DNA of 64,000 nt. Source: Candidatus Pantoea deserta. Its GTDB lineage: Bacteria; Pseudomonadota; Gammaproteobacteria; Enterobacterales; Enterobacteriaceae. The stretch's first letter is position 1, and each line of letters starts with the position of its first letter. Both the position numbers and the translations under genes were made by a program. This document shows, piece by piece, positions 15,046 through 24,055 of this stretch. The stretch covers positions 1 through 64,000 of the forward strand of contig NZ_RMVG01000024.1 of the NCBI RefSeq assembly GCF_003813865.1, written 5' to 3'. Below the pieces are notes generated by a model. That model did no database searches. It had not been told where the DNA came from and worked only from the letters and a program-made list of their open reading frames with translations.

Positions 15046-16644
15046 TCACATCTGCTGCCGTTCGGGCTGACTGTGTCCGCTGACGGCGCGGTTTCTTCCG
15101 TTTCGCTTGGCGTGATAAAGCGCGTTGTCAGCCTGCTCTTTAAGTCTTTCGGTCTCACTGGCATCGCCTCTGGCGGTTATCGTCCCGCACCCGGCGCTGA
15201 TAGTCACGATCCCGCCCGGTACTGCTGTCGCTTTATGCGCCAGTCCGGCATCGGACACGGCCTGCACCGCCCGTTGCGCCACTTTCAGCGCATCTGCCGG
15301 GCTGGTATTTGGCAGAATGATAGCGAACTCCTCACCACCGTAACGAGCCACTATATCGTCGCTGCGATGGATAACGCTCTTCAGAGCAACACCGACATGT
15401 CTCAGACACTGATCGCCCGTTACATGCCCGTAGGTATCGTTGTAGCGCTTGAAGTAATCGATATCCATCATAATCAGTGAGAGAGGTTGATCTGATTTAG
15501 CGGAGCGTTCCAGATTTTTTTCCAGCAGCGCATCAAACTGCCTGCGGTTAGCCAGCCCTGTCAGCCCATCCACCAGGGCCAGTGACTGAAGCGTATGGTT
15601 AATGCTGGTGAGTTCATCCCTGACCAGCGTCAGCTCCAGCTGATTTTTCAGGTTGACTCTTACCTGCCTCAGCATAAAAAAACCCATCCCGGTGATGATA
15701 AGCAGCAGCACAATATTAAGTGCCAGATCCACCAGGTTTTCCGCTATCCACTCAGCACGGGCTGCGTCCCGGTCATAACCTGCCGTCACAATCAGCGGGT
15801 ACCGCTCAAGCCGGGCGTAGCCAAAAATCCGTTCTACACCGTCAAGTGCCGAGCGCCACGTCGCACTGCCGCTGTCAGATACTTTGAGCACGCTCTTGAA
15901 TAACGGGCTTGAGGAAAGGCTGCGGTTAATAAAAGAATCAGGCAAAGGACGAATGTAGAGTACGGATGAGTCGGCAAGGATAAGCGCCAGCATATCCCGC
16001 TCGCCCAGGCTGTAGTAGCTGTAAAATTGCCGGAAATAGTCCACCTTCACGGTGGCCAGTGCGACGCCAGCAAAATTGCCGGCGGCATCGTTCAGCCGGA
16101 CCGATACCGGTATAACCAGGTCGCCCGTTGAGCGGCTTCGTATTACGCGACTGATATGAATATCCGTATCATTATGCGTGCGGTGCCAGATAAAGTAGTC
16201 CCGATCGGCATTGCTGGCATTTGAAGGCACGTAACTGCCTGACGTCGCAACCCAGTTACCCTGGCTGTCATAAATAAACAAGCCGTGCAGCTGGGGAAGC
16301 TTTCCCTGCTGCTCATGGATTTGCGTTTTAAATGCTGACGTTGAAGCATATCCCGGACCGTTCTGCACAAGCTGTCTGACGGCATCAGTAAGAGTGATGT
16401 CCACCTGCAGGAACGCATCTTCTGCCTGCTTAGCAAGGGACACGGAAAGATTACGTGCTTCTTCTTCCCGTTCGCTGAGCTTGAGACGCCAGTCATTCCA
16501 GAGCGACCAGGCGTTAATACTCATGATTGCCAGGGCAGTAACGAGTAAAAACAACGCCAGGCTTCGGCCAAGCGATGTCCCCATCAGCGGTGAAGATAAA
16601 TTATCTGATGACTGATTCAAGAAGCCACTACTCCGGTTACGCAT
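15046..16644 (-). CDS. Membrane diguanylate cyclase with periplasmic dCache sensor and GGDEF domain
   Basis: This 532-residue inner-membrane protein has TM1 at about 26-46, a periplasmic double-Cache-type sensor at about 50-300, TM2 at about 306-326 and a C-terminal GGDEF domain at about 355-520. The active loop is GGEEF (436-440), and the product-inhibition site RSDD (427-430) stands five residues before it, so cyclic-di-GMP synthesis with feedback control is expected. DGLTGLANRRQFD is typical. It should turn an external small-molecule signal into cyclic-di-GMP. The next gene upstream is a chemoreceptor on the same strand, 73 bp away with a terminator between. Confidence 0.92.
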   Translation of the reverse strand: MRNRSSGFLNQSSDNLSSPLMGTSLGRSLALFLLVTALAIMSINAWSLWNDWRLKLSEREEEARNLSVSLAKQAEDAFLQVDITLTDAVRQLVQNGPGYASTSAFKTQIHEQQGKLPQLHGLFIYDSQGNWVATSGSYVPSNASNADRDYFIWHRTHNDTDIHISRVIRSRSTGDLVIPVSVRLNDAAGNFAGVALATVKVDYFRQFYSYYSLGERDMLALILADSSVLYIRPLPDSFINRSLSSSPLFKSVLKVSDSGSATWRSALDGVERIFGYARLERYPLIVTAGYDRDAARAEWIAENLVDLALNIVLLLIITGMGFFMLRQVRVNLKNQLELTLVRDELTSINHTLQSLALVDGLTGLANRRQFDALLEKNLERSAKSDQPLSLIMMDIDYFKRYNDTYGHVTGDQCLRHVGVALKSVIHRSDDIVARYGGEEFAIILPNTSPADALKVAQRAVQAVSDAGLAHKATAVPGGIVTISAGCGTITARGDASETERLKEQADNALYHAKRNGRNRAVSGHSQPERQQM

Positions 16645-16692
16645 AAGAATTACTTAAGAATATAGCAGACGGCAGGTTTAAAATTGCTATCA

Positions 16693-16711
16693 CCCCGTCA
16701 CGGTGACGGGG
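16693..16711 (-). terminator. Terminator after chemoreceptor gene
   Basis: CCCCGTCA and TGACGGGG form an 8-bp perfect GC-rich stem with a 3-base loop, 6 bp beyond the MCP stop; an ATTTTAAA tail follows on the minus strand. Confidence 0.65.
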
Positions 16712-16717
16712 CGTTTA

Positions 16718-18262
16718 TCAGACTTTAAACGTTTCTACCATGCCTCGCAGCGCGTGTACCTGCTCAGCCAGTGATTGCGAGGCCGTTGAGGACTCTTCTA
16801 CCAGAGCGGCGTTGCTCTGCGTCACGCCGTCCATCTGGCCGACAGCGATGGTTACCTGAGAAATACCCTGCATCTGCTCATTTGACGCCAGCGCGATTTC
16901 GTCCATGGCTCCCGCCAGTTCATTGACCCGCGCATTAACGCTCATAATATTCTCCGCCGTACCGTCGGCCACCGTCACTCCGTGGCTGACCAGCGCAGAG
17001 GCGCTTTCAATCAGTCCTTTAATATCCCTGGCGGCCGTTGCGCTGCGCTGAGCAAGCGTGCGAACTTCGCTGGCGACTACCGCAAAACCGCGGCCATGCT
17101 CGCCTGCGCGCGCGGCCTCAACCGCCGCGTTGAGGGCGAGGATATTTGTCTGGAAAGCAATACTTTCAATGGTTCCGGTGATCTCCCCGACCCTTGCCGC
17201 GCTGGCTGAGATGTCAGCCATGGTTTTCGTCATCGTTCGGACGTTTTCTTCACCGCATCTGACCAGGCTGACGGTCTCGCGCGCCGCGCCTGCCGTATGG
17301 GTGGCCCCCGCCGTGTTGCTTCGCACCGTGGCGGTCAACTGCTCCATGCTGGCAGCGGTTTCCTGTAGAGCCGCAGCCTGCTGCTCGGTCCGGGCAGAAA
17401 GTTCGCTGTTACCCCGGGCAATTTCGTCAGACGCCTGCGCAACCGATGCGGACGCGTCTTTGATCTGTGAAACCATGTCGGCAAGCCCCTTCTGCATTCG
17501 TGCAAGCGATGCCAGCATGCTGGAACTGTCGCCCTGGCGCAGGATGACCGGGGTGGTGAGATCGCCGCCCGCGATGGCGGCCGCCAGCGCCTGCGCCTGA
17601 GAAGGTTCACCGCCCAGCTGGCGCATCAGCACCCGCACGGTCAGGTAACCGATGGCTGCGGCCAGCAGGACAGACACGGCCAGCAGAATAAAGAGGATCA
17701 CCGAGGCCGTTTGGCTTTCATCACTGCTGTTCTTCACGGCACCGCTGGCGTTCTGCATCTGAATATCCGTCATGGTACCCAGCGCATCCAGCAGCGCACG
17801 CTGCGCCGGCCGCGTGACATTCATAAGATAAGGAACGACTTCAGCCTGCATGTTCTGTAGACCAAGCTGAGCAGCCTTATCAAACGCAGGCATTGCCACT
17901 TTCTCGCGCTCGATTATCAGCTTCATGGTTTCGCGCCCGGCAGGGGTGGAATCAATCTGCATAATGCGCGAAAGCTCATCGAGGCTGCTGGCAAACTGCG
18001 CTTTCTGCTTCTGCACGCGCTCCCATTCAGGCTGCATCTCTTTAGGATCGGTCAGCAACGCCAGGTTACGCACCGCAATGGCCAGATCGCGCACGTTTCC
18101 GCGCATATCAAGCGCAAGCTTGTACTTCTTCATTTTGACGTTAACCACGTCATTCATACCTTCGCGAGCGTGGCTTAACGTATTAATCGCAACGCCGGTA
18201 CAGATGGCTAACAGCAGCACCATCAGGCTGAAACCGATGGCGAGACGGACAGAAACTTTCAT
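16718..18262 (-). CDS. Methyl-accepting chemotaxis protein
   Basis: This 514-residue transmembrane chemoreceptor has TM1 at about 6-28, a periplasmic four-helix-bundle sensor (about 30-185), TM2 (about 188-212), HAMP (about 213-265) and the long cytoplasmic coiled coil. The conserved hairpin tip IESIAFQTNILALNAAVEAARAGEHGRGFAVVA and the flanking methylation helices (RTEQQAAALQETAASMEQL) are intact, so it should signal to CheA/CheW. The C-terminus ends in ETFKV without an obvious NWETF-type CheR/CheB tether, like low-abundance receptors. The ligand is unknown. Confidence 0.93.
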   Translation of the reverse strand: MKVSVRLAIGFSLMVLLLAICTGVAINTLSHAREGMNDVVNVKMKKYKLALDMRGNVRDLAIAVRNLALLTDPKEMQPEWERVQKQKAQFASSLDELSRIMQIDSTPAGRETMKLIIEREKVAMPAFDKAAQLGLQNMQAEVVPYLMNVTRPAQRALLDALGTMTDIQMQNASGAVKNSSDESQTASVILFILLAVSVLLAAAIGYLTVRVLMRQLGGEPSQAQALAAAIAGGDLTTPVILRQGDSSSMLASLARMQKGLADMVSQIKDASASVAQASDEIARGNSELSARTEQQAAALQETAASMEQLTATVRSNTAGATHTAGAARETVSLVRCGEENVRTMTKTMADISASAARVGEITGTIESIAFQTNILALNAAVEAARAGEHGRGFAVVASEVRTLAQRSATAARDIKGLIESASALVSHGVTVADGTAENIMSVNARVNELAGAMDEIALASNEQMQGISQVTIAVGQMDGVTQSNAALVEESSTASQSLAEQVHALRGMVETFKV

Positions 18263-18511
18263 AGCAATTTACCGGTGTGATTGAACATCACCGTTACTAT
18301 CGGCATTTTTAAAGTTTCATTTAGGATACATTTATTGATTTTTTTCCAGACAGTGCTACGCAGAGGGTTTCATCAGGCAGGCGCAGCCGGCAGCGCTACG
18401 CTGTGTTTACTGCTCGCCGCGCTCGTTAAGATAGCCTGTATAACCGTTTTTTTAATGAAAACAGACGTATTCCTTTCGTTCGCCTTTTAGTCATTGCGTT
18501 ACGAAAGGTGA

Positions 18512-18530
18512 CGTCCGCTTTTCGCTGACA
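18512..18530. repeat. Dispersed GTCCGCT repeat, copy 6 (truncated left half)
   Basis: CGTCCGCTTTTCGCTGACA keeps the left arm and loop of the family but has lost the closing AGCGGAC arm. The rest of 18263-18591 shows no gene or clear terminator. Confidence 0.45.
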
Positions 18531-18591
18531 TATATGAATGGCATTCGGGCAGGTTAATAGAAGAACCGTTCGCACCTGATATTTCTCCGCG

Positions 18592-19473
18592 TTAACAGAC
18601 AGGAGCCGGCAAAGTTCGTTGTAAAAGGAAAAGCCGAAGTTCGGCTACCACCTCTTCTGGGGCCTCTTCAGCCATATGATGACCACTGGCTATCGCTTTA
18701 CCTCGAACGTCTGGTGCCCAGTTTTTCCAGATGCCCACTATGTCGCCGTATATATCTTCCAGGTCATCATATTTTGACCATAAGCAAAGAGTCGGACATT
18801 CAATTACTCGCCCGATCTGACGGTCCTGAAGCTCATGCTCTTTATCAACAGATAAACCAGCGCGATAGTCTTCGATCATCCCATGTACAGTTTCCGGATC
18901 CTGTATGGCTCGCCTGAATTCAACGTACTCTTCATCTCCCATTGAGGCCGGCTGGCCTCCATACCATTTGTCCGGGTCAGCCAGAATAGCTCGCTCTGGT
19001 TTTTCTGGTTGAGCAAAGAAGAACCAGTGATACCACTGTCTGGCAAATTTCTCATTACATCGGTTGAGGGCTTCAAGTATCGGGATGCAATCCAGTACGA
19101 CAAGACGTGTGATTCGGTCCGGATAGTCAAGAGCGGCCCTGTAGGCCGTGTAACTTCCTCTGTCATGTCCAACAAGCGCAAACTGTTCGAAACCCAGCTG
19201 ACTCATCAACTCAACACAATCTTTTGCCTTCGCTCTTTTAGAAGAACCCGCATGATCAGGCTGGTCGGCAGGTTTAGATGAGCAGCCGAAACCTCGTAAA
19301 TCAGGGCATACAACGGTAAATGATTTGGCAAGCTCCGGGGCCACTTTTGACCAGGTTACGTGGGTACGGGGATGTCCGTGCAACAGCAAAACGGGAGGCC
19401 CATTGCCGCCATAACGTACATTAAGCTCCGCGTCTGAAACGCTTATTTTTGTGTGCGTAAACCCTTCAAACAT
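18592..19473 (-). CDS. Alpha/beta hydrolase, fluoroacetate/haloacetate dehalogenase-like
   Basis: This 293-residue alpha/beta hydrolase uses an aspartate nucleophile: Asp104 in VGHDRGSY, with the oxyanion segment HGHPRTHVTW (32-41), a second acid Asp128 in VVLDCIP and the catalytic histidine His265 in SGHHMAEEAPE. Halide-site residues are suggested by YHWFFFAQP (148-156). These motifs, in this order, are those of fluoroacetate dehalogenase (DehH1/FAcD). The enzyme would hydrolyse a short haloacid to the hydroxy acid. Epoxide hydrolase is the main alternative, as both use the HDRG motif. GGGGGAAACAG before the ATG is a strong ribosome site. It appears monocistronic. Confidence 0.82.
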   Translation of the reverse strand: MFEGFTHTKISVSDAELNVRYGGNGPPVLLLHGHPRTHVTWSKVAPELAKSFTVVCPDLRGFGCSSKPADQPDHAGSSKRAKAKDCVELMSQLGFEQFALVGHDRGSYTAYRAALDYPDRITRLVVLDCIPILEALNRCNEKFARQWYHWFFFAQPEKPERAILADPDKWYGGQPASMGDEEYVEFRRAIQDPETVHGMIEDYRAGLSVDKEHELQDRQIGRVIECPTLCLWSKYDDLEDIYGDIVGIWKNWAPDVRGKAIASGHHMAEEAPEEVVAELRLFLLQRTLPAPVC

Positions 19474-19642
19474 CTGTTTCCCCCGTCAGTCGTTTGGTAA
19501 ATATTATAGGCAGATCCTGCTCGTAAACCTTTTCGGGACCAGAGAGCAACGCGAGGGCTAAGGTGAGCCATGACATCTGAAGGTGAACAGATATTCACAG
19601 TTAATAAGCCAGCCATAGTTGGAAAAATATCCAGACCTGAGG

Positions 19643-19709
19643 CCCGCTCCTTGCTCAGAGCGGATACTGGCCTGCGTGTCAGTCCGCTCTGTGCCAAAAG
19701 CGAACGTTA
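19643..19709. repeat. Dispersed GTCCGCT/AGCGGAC repeat, copy 7 (full element)
   Basis: Full-length copy: CCGCTCCTTGCTCAGAGCGG, a CTGGCCTGCGTGTCA linker, then GTCCGCTCTGTGCCAAAAGC. It lies in the gap between the hydrolase and tautomerase genes, which has nothing else recognisable. Confidence 0.7.
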
Positions 19710-19768
19710 GTGTTTTGCGAGTAAAACCCAGATACGACACATTAACGGTATAGCAGCCAGACTTATTT

Positions 19769-20173
19769 TTAGTAAAACTCCTCTTTATGCTGATACCTGT
19801 ATTCTTGGGTTATCCCTGTATATCCATATGACGCAGCTTTGCAATCAATAACGTGCACGTTCGACTGAGGATGTAAGTTACCGATGGCTTGTTCCATAGC
19901 ATTGTAAATTGCTTTTTGGTACGCCGCTTTCTGATCTTTGCTACATGTTTCATCTACGACTGTAACTTCAAGTCTAAACGAATTTTTCCCCCATTCATTC
20001 AAACTCTTACCATCAATAAACCAGTCATCTTTATCTACATATCTCATTATAACCATTGTTTCAAAGCTATTTTTCTTTAATACATCGCACGTAATTTGAG
20101 TGGCTAAAAGTACGCACTTTTTGGTTAACATTTCATTCTTAGTACCAGACAATGTGAGAGTTATTCCAGGCAT
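19769..20173 (-). CDS. Tautomerase superfamily protein (4-OT-like, amino-terminal proline)
   Basis: This 134-residue protein starts MPGITLTLSG; after methionine removal Pro1 would be the catalytic base, the hallmark of 4-oxalocrotonate tautomerase relatives. The body has two beta-alpha-beta units (about 1-60 and 62-120), the second opening with FRLEVTVVDETCS, as in longer fused-type tautomerases. GAGGAG lies 6 bases before the ATG. The substrate is unknown; no aromatic-degradation genes are adjacent. Confidence 0.8.
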   Translation of the reverse strand: MPGITLTLSGTKNEMLTKKCVLLATQITCDVLKKNSFETMVIMRYVDKDDWFIDGKSLNEWGKNSFRLEVTVVDETCSKDQKAAYQKAIYNAMEQAIGNLHPQSNVHVIDCKAASYGYTGITQEYRYQHKEEFY

Positions 20174-20240
20174 TATTACTCCTCATATTAACTATTGCTT
20201 AACGTTGTTATTACAGGCATTACCAAAGACTTTCGGCCAT

Positions 20241-20507
20241 TTAAAGCTCCCTAAGATGGCATAATTGAAAACGTGAGCGCAATTGTATGTCCGCTTCTCG
20301 CTCATTGCGGACGTTTACCATTAAAGTCGTCGTCTTCCCCAACACACTGATGCAGAGCACTCTGGCTGCCTCTGGACCCTTTATCCATGTCTGCCGCCAG
20401 AGCCGCCCTTTAGGGGTGTAATGGCTGTCTACGCCCGGTTTTGATGAATCAATCTTGCCAGTTGCAGCTTTACTGCGCGTGCATGCCTCAGGGAACTCCG
20501 CCAGCAC
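20241..20507 (-). CDS. Hypothetical reading frame running into a dispersed repeat
   Basis: This 88-residue frame has no recognised domain. Its 3' third passes through repeat copy 8 (20288-20313), which argues that it is not a normal gene, or that the repeat landed in its end. It may be a mobile fragment carrying the repeat. I see no good ribosome site. Confidence 0.2.
   Translation of the reverse strand: MLAEFPEACTRSKAATGKIDSSKPGVDSHYTPKGRLWRQTWIKGPEAARVLCISVLGKTTTLMVNVRNEREADIQLRSRFQLCHLREL
20288..20313. repeat. Dispersed GTCCGCT/AGCGGAC repeat, copy 8 (single hairpin)
   Basis: GTCCGC (20289-20294) and GCGGAC (20307-20312) flank the left-half loop TTCTCGCTCATT. The rest of 20174-20635 holds only the doubtful frame at 20241-20507. 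Confidence 0.65.
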
Positions 20508-20635
20508 GCTTTTTGCTGAGAGCGGCTGTTGTGACAGCAGGAAAATTTTTATGTGAATGAAAAGGATTAATGCGGTGAGAACCGGGTACTTTAGAATGGC
20601 AGCAGAAAACGCCCTAAATAACGTCAGGTGATCGC

Positions 20636-21562
20636 GTGCATTCCAACATGATTGAATACCTCAATATCTTCATACAGGTTGTTGAGCAAGGTAGCTTCAC
20701 AAAAGCCGCGGATATTCTTCAAATACATCGCCCCACCGTGAGTAAAGCGATTCAGCAGATAGAAGACGACCTCGGCGTTAAACTTATTCATCGTACAACC
20801 CGCAAACTGAGCGTTACGGCGGAAGGTGAGGAGTTTTATCATCATGCCAGGCACGTTCTGGCCGAAGTAAACGACATGATGGCCAGTTTTTCACCCTCCC
20901 TTCCACCCCGGGGGCGCCTCAGACTGGATGTTCCGCTGGCGCTGGCTCATGCCGTACTAATCCCAAACCTCAAGCATTTCCAGACACGCTATCCGGATAT
21001 TGACGTGGTGCTGGTTTCATCGGACAGAAAAACCGATTTGATTACGGAAGGCATAGACTGCCTTGTTCGACTGGGCGCGCTTCAGGATTCGAGTTATATC
21101 TCCAGGCGCATTGGTGATATCAGAATGGTAACCTGCGCGGCACCCTCTTACCTGCAACAGTACGGGCGGCCGGAAACACTTGCGGATCTGGAGCAGCATC
21201 GGGCGGTTAACTTTTTTAACGGTCACAGTCGCGACGTGATGGAATGGACGTTTATCGACGGCGGGAGCGTCGTGTCGCGGCACCCTGCAAGCAGCCTGCT
21301 GGTTGATAACTCCGATATACTACTCTCATGCGGTCTGGCCGGCCTTGGCATTATCCAGGCCACTTATGACGCCCTTGCTCCCCATATCGTTTCCGGCTCG
21401 CTTGAAGAGATTTTGACTCAATATCCTTCGGTGTCTAAGCCCGTATCAGTGATGTATCCAGACAAGCGCTATCTCTCTCCAAAAGTCCGCGTGTTTATCG
21501 ACTGGTTCAGTGACGTTCTGGCCACACACATCCGCTCAGGCAGCCGGATTGGTAGCGAATAA
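20636..21562 (+). CDS. LysR family transcriptional regulator
   Basis: This 308-residue LysR protein has an N-terminal winged HTH (about 5-65, VVEQGSFTKAADILQIHRPTVSKAIQQIEDDLGVKLIHRTTRKLSVTAEG) and a C-terminal periplasmic-binding-like effector domain (about 92-295) of the CrgA/AaeR-like branch. AGGTGA precedes a GTG start at 20636; an ATG four codons later is possible. It lies upstream of an oxidoreductase and a metallo-beta-lactamase-fold gene on the same strand and may regulate them. Confidence 0.92.
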   Translation: MHSNMIEYLNIFIQVVEQGSFTKAADILQIHRPTVSKAIQQIEDDLGVKLIHRTTRKLSVTAEGEEFYHHARHVLAEVNDMMASFSPSLPPRGRLRLDVPLALAHAVLIPNLKHFQTRYPDIDVVLVSSDRKTDLITEGIDCLVRLGALQDSSYISRRIGDIRMVTCAAPSYLQQYGRPETLADLEQHRAVNFFNGHSRDVMEWTFIDGGSVVSRHPASSLLVDNSDILLSCGLAGLGIIQATYDALAPHIVSGSLEEILTQYPSVSKPVSVMYPDKRYLSPKVRVFIDWFSDVLATHIRSGSRIGSE

Positions 21563-21686
21563 TTAATTCTGACGTTCCCTGACGGCTATTTTTGGTGCGT
21601 TTATAACAGCGTAAATTGTTCGCAACTGAACCGGGCACGCCTTCAACATTTTCTGAAGGGGTGTTGCTAACTGATGAGAACAAATT

Positions 21687-22679
21687 ATGTCTAAAGTCGT
21701 TATCTTTAACCGCACGGGTGGTCCGGAAGTGCTGGAAGTTGTTGATGTAGCAGTGCCTGCGCCAGCATCGGGTGAAGTGCAGATCCGCGTACAGGCGATT
21801 GGTCTTAACCGAGCTGAAATCATGTACCGTAACGGCCAGTATGTTATCGAGCCGGAATTTCCGGCGCGTCTCGGTTATGAAGCGTCCGGCATCGTTCAGG
21901 CTGTCGGTGAGCATGTTGAAGGGTTTGCCTGCGGCGACTTTGTCAGCGTGATCCCGTCATTTATGTTCAATGAATACGGCATGTACGGTGAACGGGTTAA
22001 TGCACCTGTTCACGCGGTGGTGAAGCACCCGGAAAACCTCTCTTTCGAAGAGGCTGCCGCAAGCTGGATGATGTATGTCACCGCTTATGGCGCGCTGGTT
22101 GAATATGGCAATCTTCAGGCTGGTCAGAATGTGGTGATCCGCGCAGCATCAAGCAGCGTGGGGCTGGCTGCTATACAGATAGCCAACATGCTGGGTGCAA
22201 AACCTGTTGCGCTGACTCGTACTTCTGAAAAGCGCGAAATGCTTCTTAAAGCGGGTGCCGTCGCTGTTATTGCCACTGCCGAGCAGGATTTGGTTGCGGA
22301 AATTAATCGAGTGACAGACGGCACAGGCGCGCATATCGTTTTTGATCCCGTCGGCGGTCCGGACGTGGCCAAACTGACCCAGGCGATGGCGCCGCAGGGC
22401 ATGTTCTTCCAGTATGGCGCGCTCGACAGCCGCGACATGCTTGTGCCTGTCTTTGATATTCTTGGTAAACACCTCACTCTGCGTGGATATGAGCTGTTTG
22501 AAATCACAACGGATCCAGAAAAAATGGCGCGCGCAAAGTCCTTTGTCACCGAAGGCTTACGTTCCGGCAAACTGAAGCCGGTCATAGATAAAACATTCCC
22601 GCTTGAAGATATCGCGGACGCCCATCGCTATATGGAGGCGAATGGTCAGGTAGGCAAAATTGTCGTGGTCGTTAAGTAA
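21687..22679 (+). CDS. Medium-chain zinc-independent alcohol dehydrogenase/quinone oxidoreductase-like
   Basis: This 330-residue MDR-family NADPH-dependent oxidoreductase has an N-terminal GroES-like domain (RLGYEASGIVQAVGEHVEGFACGDFV, about 53-85) and a Rossmann domain with AASSSVGLAAIQIANMLGA (153-171). The zinc-ligand cysteines and GHE motif of classic alcohol dehydrogenases are absent, placing it with quinone oxidoreductase/enoyl-reductase-like members. The substrate is unknown. It is 124 bp downstream of the LysR gene. Confidence 0.87.
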   Translation: MSKVVIFNRTGGPEVLEVVDVAVPAPASGEVQIRVQAIGLNRAEIMYRNGQYVIEPEFPARLGYEASGIVQAVGEHVEGFACGDFVSVIPSFMFNEYGMYGERVNAPVHAVVKHPENLSFEEAAASWMMYVTAYGALVEYGNLQAGQNVVIRAASSSVGLAAIQIANMLGAKPVALTRTSEKREMLLKAGAVAVIATAEQDLVAEINRVTDGTGAHIVFDPVGGPDVAKLTQAMAPQGMFFQYGALDSRDMLVPVFDILGKHLTLRGYELFEITTDPEKMARAKSFVTEGLRSGKLKPVIDKTFPLEDIADAHRYMEANGQVGKIVVVVK

Positions 22680-22854
22680 TTCTTTAATTCAGTATGCACA
22701 AACCGGGTTATCAGACTCAGCATCAATAGCGGTGTGCGACCCCGGCTTTGCAGATCGGGCGTTTCACACAGCTTGTTGAGCACGCTTTATTTGAAAACCC
22801 GATACTATTGTTCAGACACTTTCCTGTCATCCCTTCATCACAACGGAGCAACGC

Positions 22855-23730
22855 ATGACTTCACAACTGAACTGGCAGGCACCGGCCATTAATCGCAAAA
22901 AAGTGGGCGATATGACGGTGACCATGCTCAGTGATGGTTACCTGGATGTATCCTTTGAGCTGCTGTCAGGCATCGATGGGTCACGTGCTGAGGCACTGCT
23001 TGAGAAGCGGGGCGCGCCAGTATTGCCGCGTATCAATATCAACGTTTATATCATCCAGACGCCTGAGCGTACCATTCTGGTTGACAGCGGAGCGGGCGGC
23101 ATAAATGGCTGGGGCGGTCGGCTTCAGGTTGCCCTGGCGGCAGCAGGCATTGACCCACTCGCTATCGATACCATTTTACTGACTCATGCCCACCCGGATC
23201 ATATCGGCGGTCTTGCTGGCCCTCTGCAAACTCCAGTGTTCCGTAATGTCCAGCAACTTTTTATTCATGAAAAAGAGCTCGCCTTCTGGCGCGATGAAAC
23301 CATTGCAGCCGGCGCGCCTGATGCATTTAAGCCCTTTTTCGAGCTGGCAAAAAACGCATTTAACGCTTATGGCGATAAACTGGTGCCGTTCCGCGAGGAA
23401 GCCATCCTGCCGGGGATTCAGACCGTAGAACTCTTTGGTCACACACCGGGCCACAGCGGATATCTGCTGGGCGATGAAAGAGAGTCTCTGCTTATCTGGG
23501 GCGATATTGTCCATTTCCCTCACATCCAGATTGCGCAGCCTGACGTGACTATTGCATTCGACAGCGATCCGGCTGCAGCCGCCGCCGCCCGCAGCAGGCT
23601 GCTTGACCGTGTGGTGAGCGATAACCTGACCGTCAGCGGCATGCACTTTAACCTGCCCACTACCGGTAAGGTGGTGCAGGATGGCAGCAGCTATGCGCTG
23701 AACTACGACCTCTGGTCACCTGCTGTCTGA
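22855..23730 (+). CDS. Metallo-beta-lactamase fold hydrolase
   Basis: This 291-residue MBL-fold protein has the metal motif THAHPDHIGGL (HxHxDH, about 106-112), a later histidine in LFGHTPGHSGYLL and an aspartate in IWGDIVHFP. There is no signal peptide. Members of this group include lactonases and arylesterase-like enzymes, and a quorum-quenching or lactone-hydrolysing activity is possible but not demonstrable here. It probably shares regulation with the upstream oxidoreductase and LysR gene. Confidence 0.87.
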   Translation: MTSQLNWQAPAINRKKVGDMTVTMLSDGYLDVSFELLSGIDGSRAEALLEKRGAPVLPRININVYIIQTPERTILVDSGAGGINGWGGRLQVALAAAGIDPLAIDTILLTHAHPDHIGGLAGPLQTPVFRNVQQLFIHEKELAFWRDETIAAGAPDAFKPFFELAKNAFNAYGDKLVPFREEAILPGIQTVELFGHTPGHSGYLLGDERESLLIWGDIVHFPHIQIAQPDVTIAFDSDPAAAAAARSRLLDRVVSDNLTVSGMHFNLPTTGKVVQDGSSYALNYDLWSPAV

Positions 23731-23853
23731 GCTTGCCTGCTTTAAGCCGACACCCCTTCAGGGATGGGCTGCCTGTAAAAACTGTGGCTGCACGCGTTAG
23801 TGAGGTCGTGGTAGTCGGCTTTAACTGGCAGGTTAATGAGCATGATTGAACAG

Positions 23854-23878
23854 AGCCCTCAGGTTTTTGCTGAGGGCT
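23854..23878 (+). terminator. Hairpin downstream of MBL-fold gene
   Basis: AGCCCTCAG and CTGAGGGCT form a perfect 9-bp stem around a GTTTTTG loop, 123 bp after the MBL stop. No T-tract follows, so terminator function is uncertain. Confidence 0.5.
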
Positions 23879-23940
23879 GATGTGAATAAACAGAATATCA
23901 GCAGCCTCGTCTATCGTTTAACGCTCCCGCCCTGCCCGCC

Positions 23941-24000
23941 TCTGAATTATTCAGGTATCACAGAATCCCTTTCAGCCACCAGAGTGAAGCCTCGCGGGCC
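23941..24000. repeat. Second dispersed repeat family, copy A
   Basis: This 60-base block aligns without gaps to 58871-58930 with 46 identical positions. It shares the words CAGAATCC/CATAATCC, CACCAGAGTGAAG/TACCAGAGTAAAG and CTCGC. On the minus strand both copies read as a similar short peptide (GFTLVAERDSVIPE; DFTLVADMDYAMPE), with a stop in copy A, so it may be a decayed coding fragment. Confidence 0.6.
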
Positions 24001-24055
24001 TAAAGAATGACTATCTTCCTTAAAACGAGCCAGATTCTGTGTAAACTTTTAGAAA

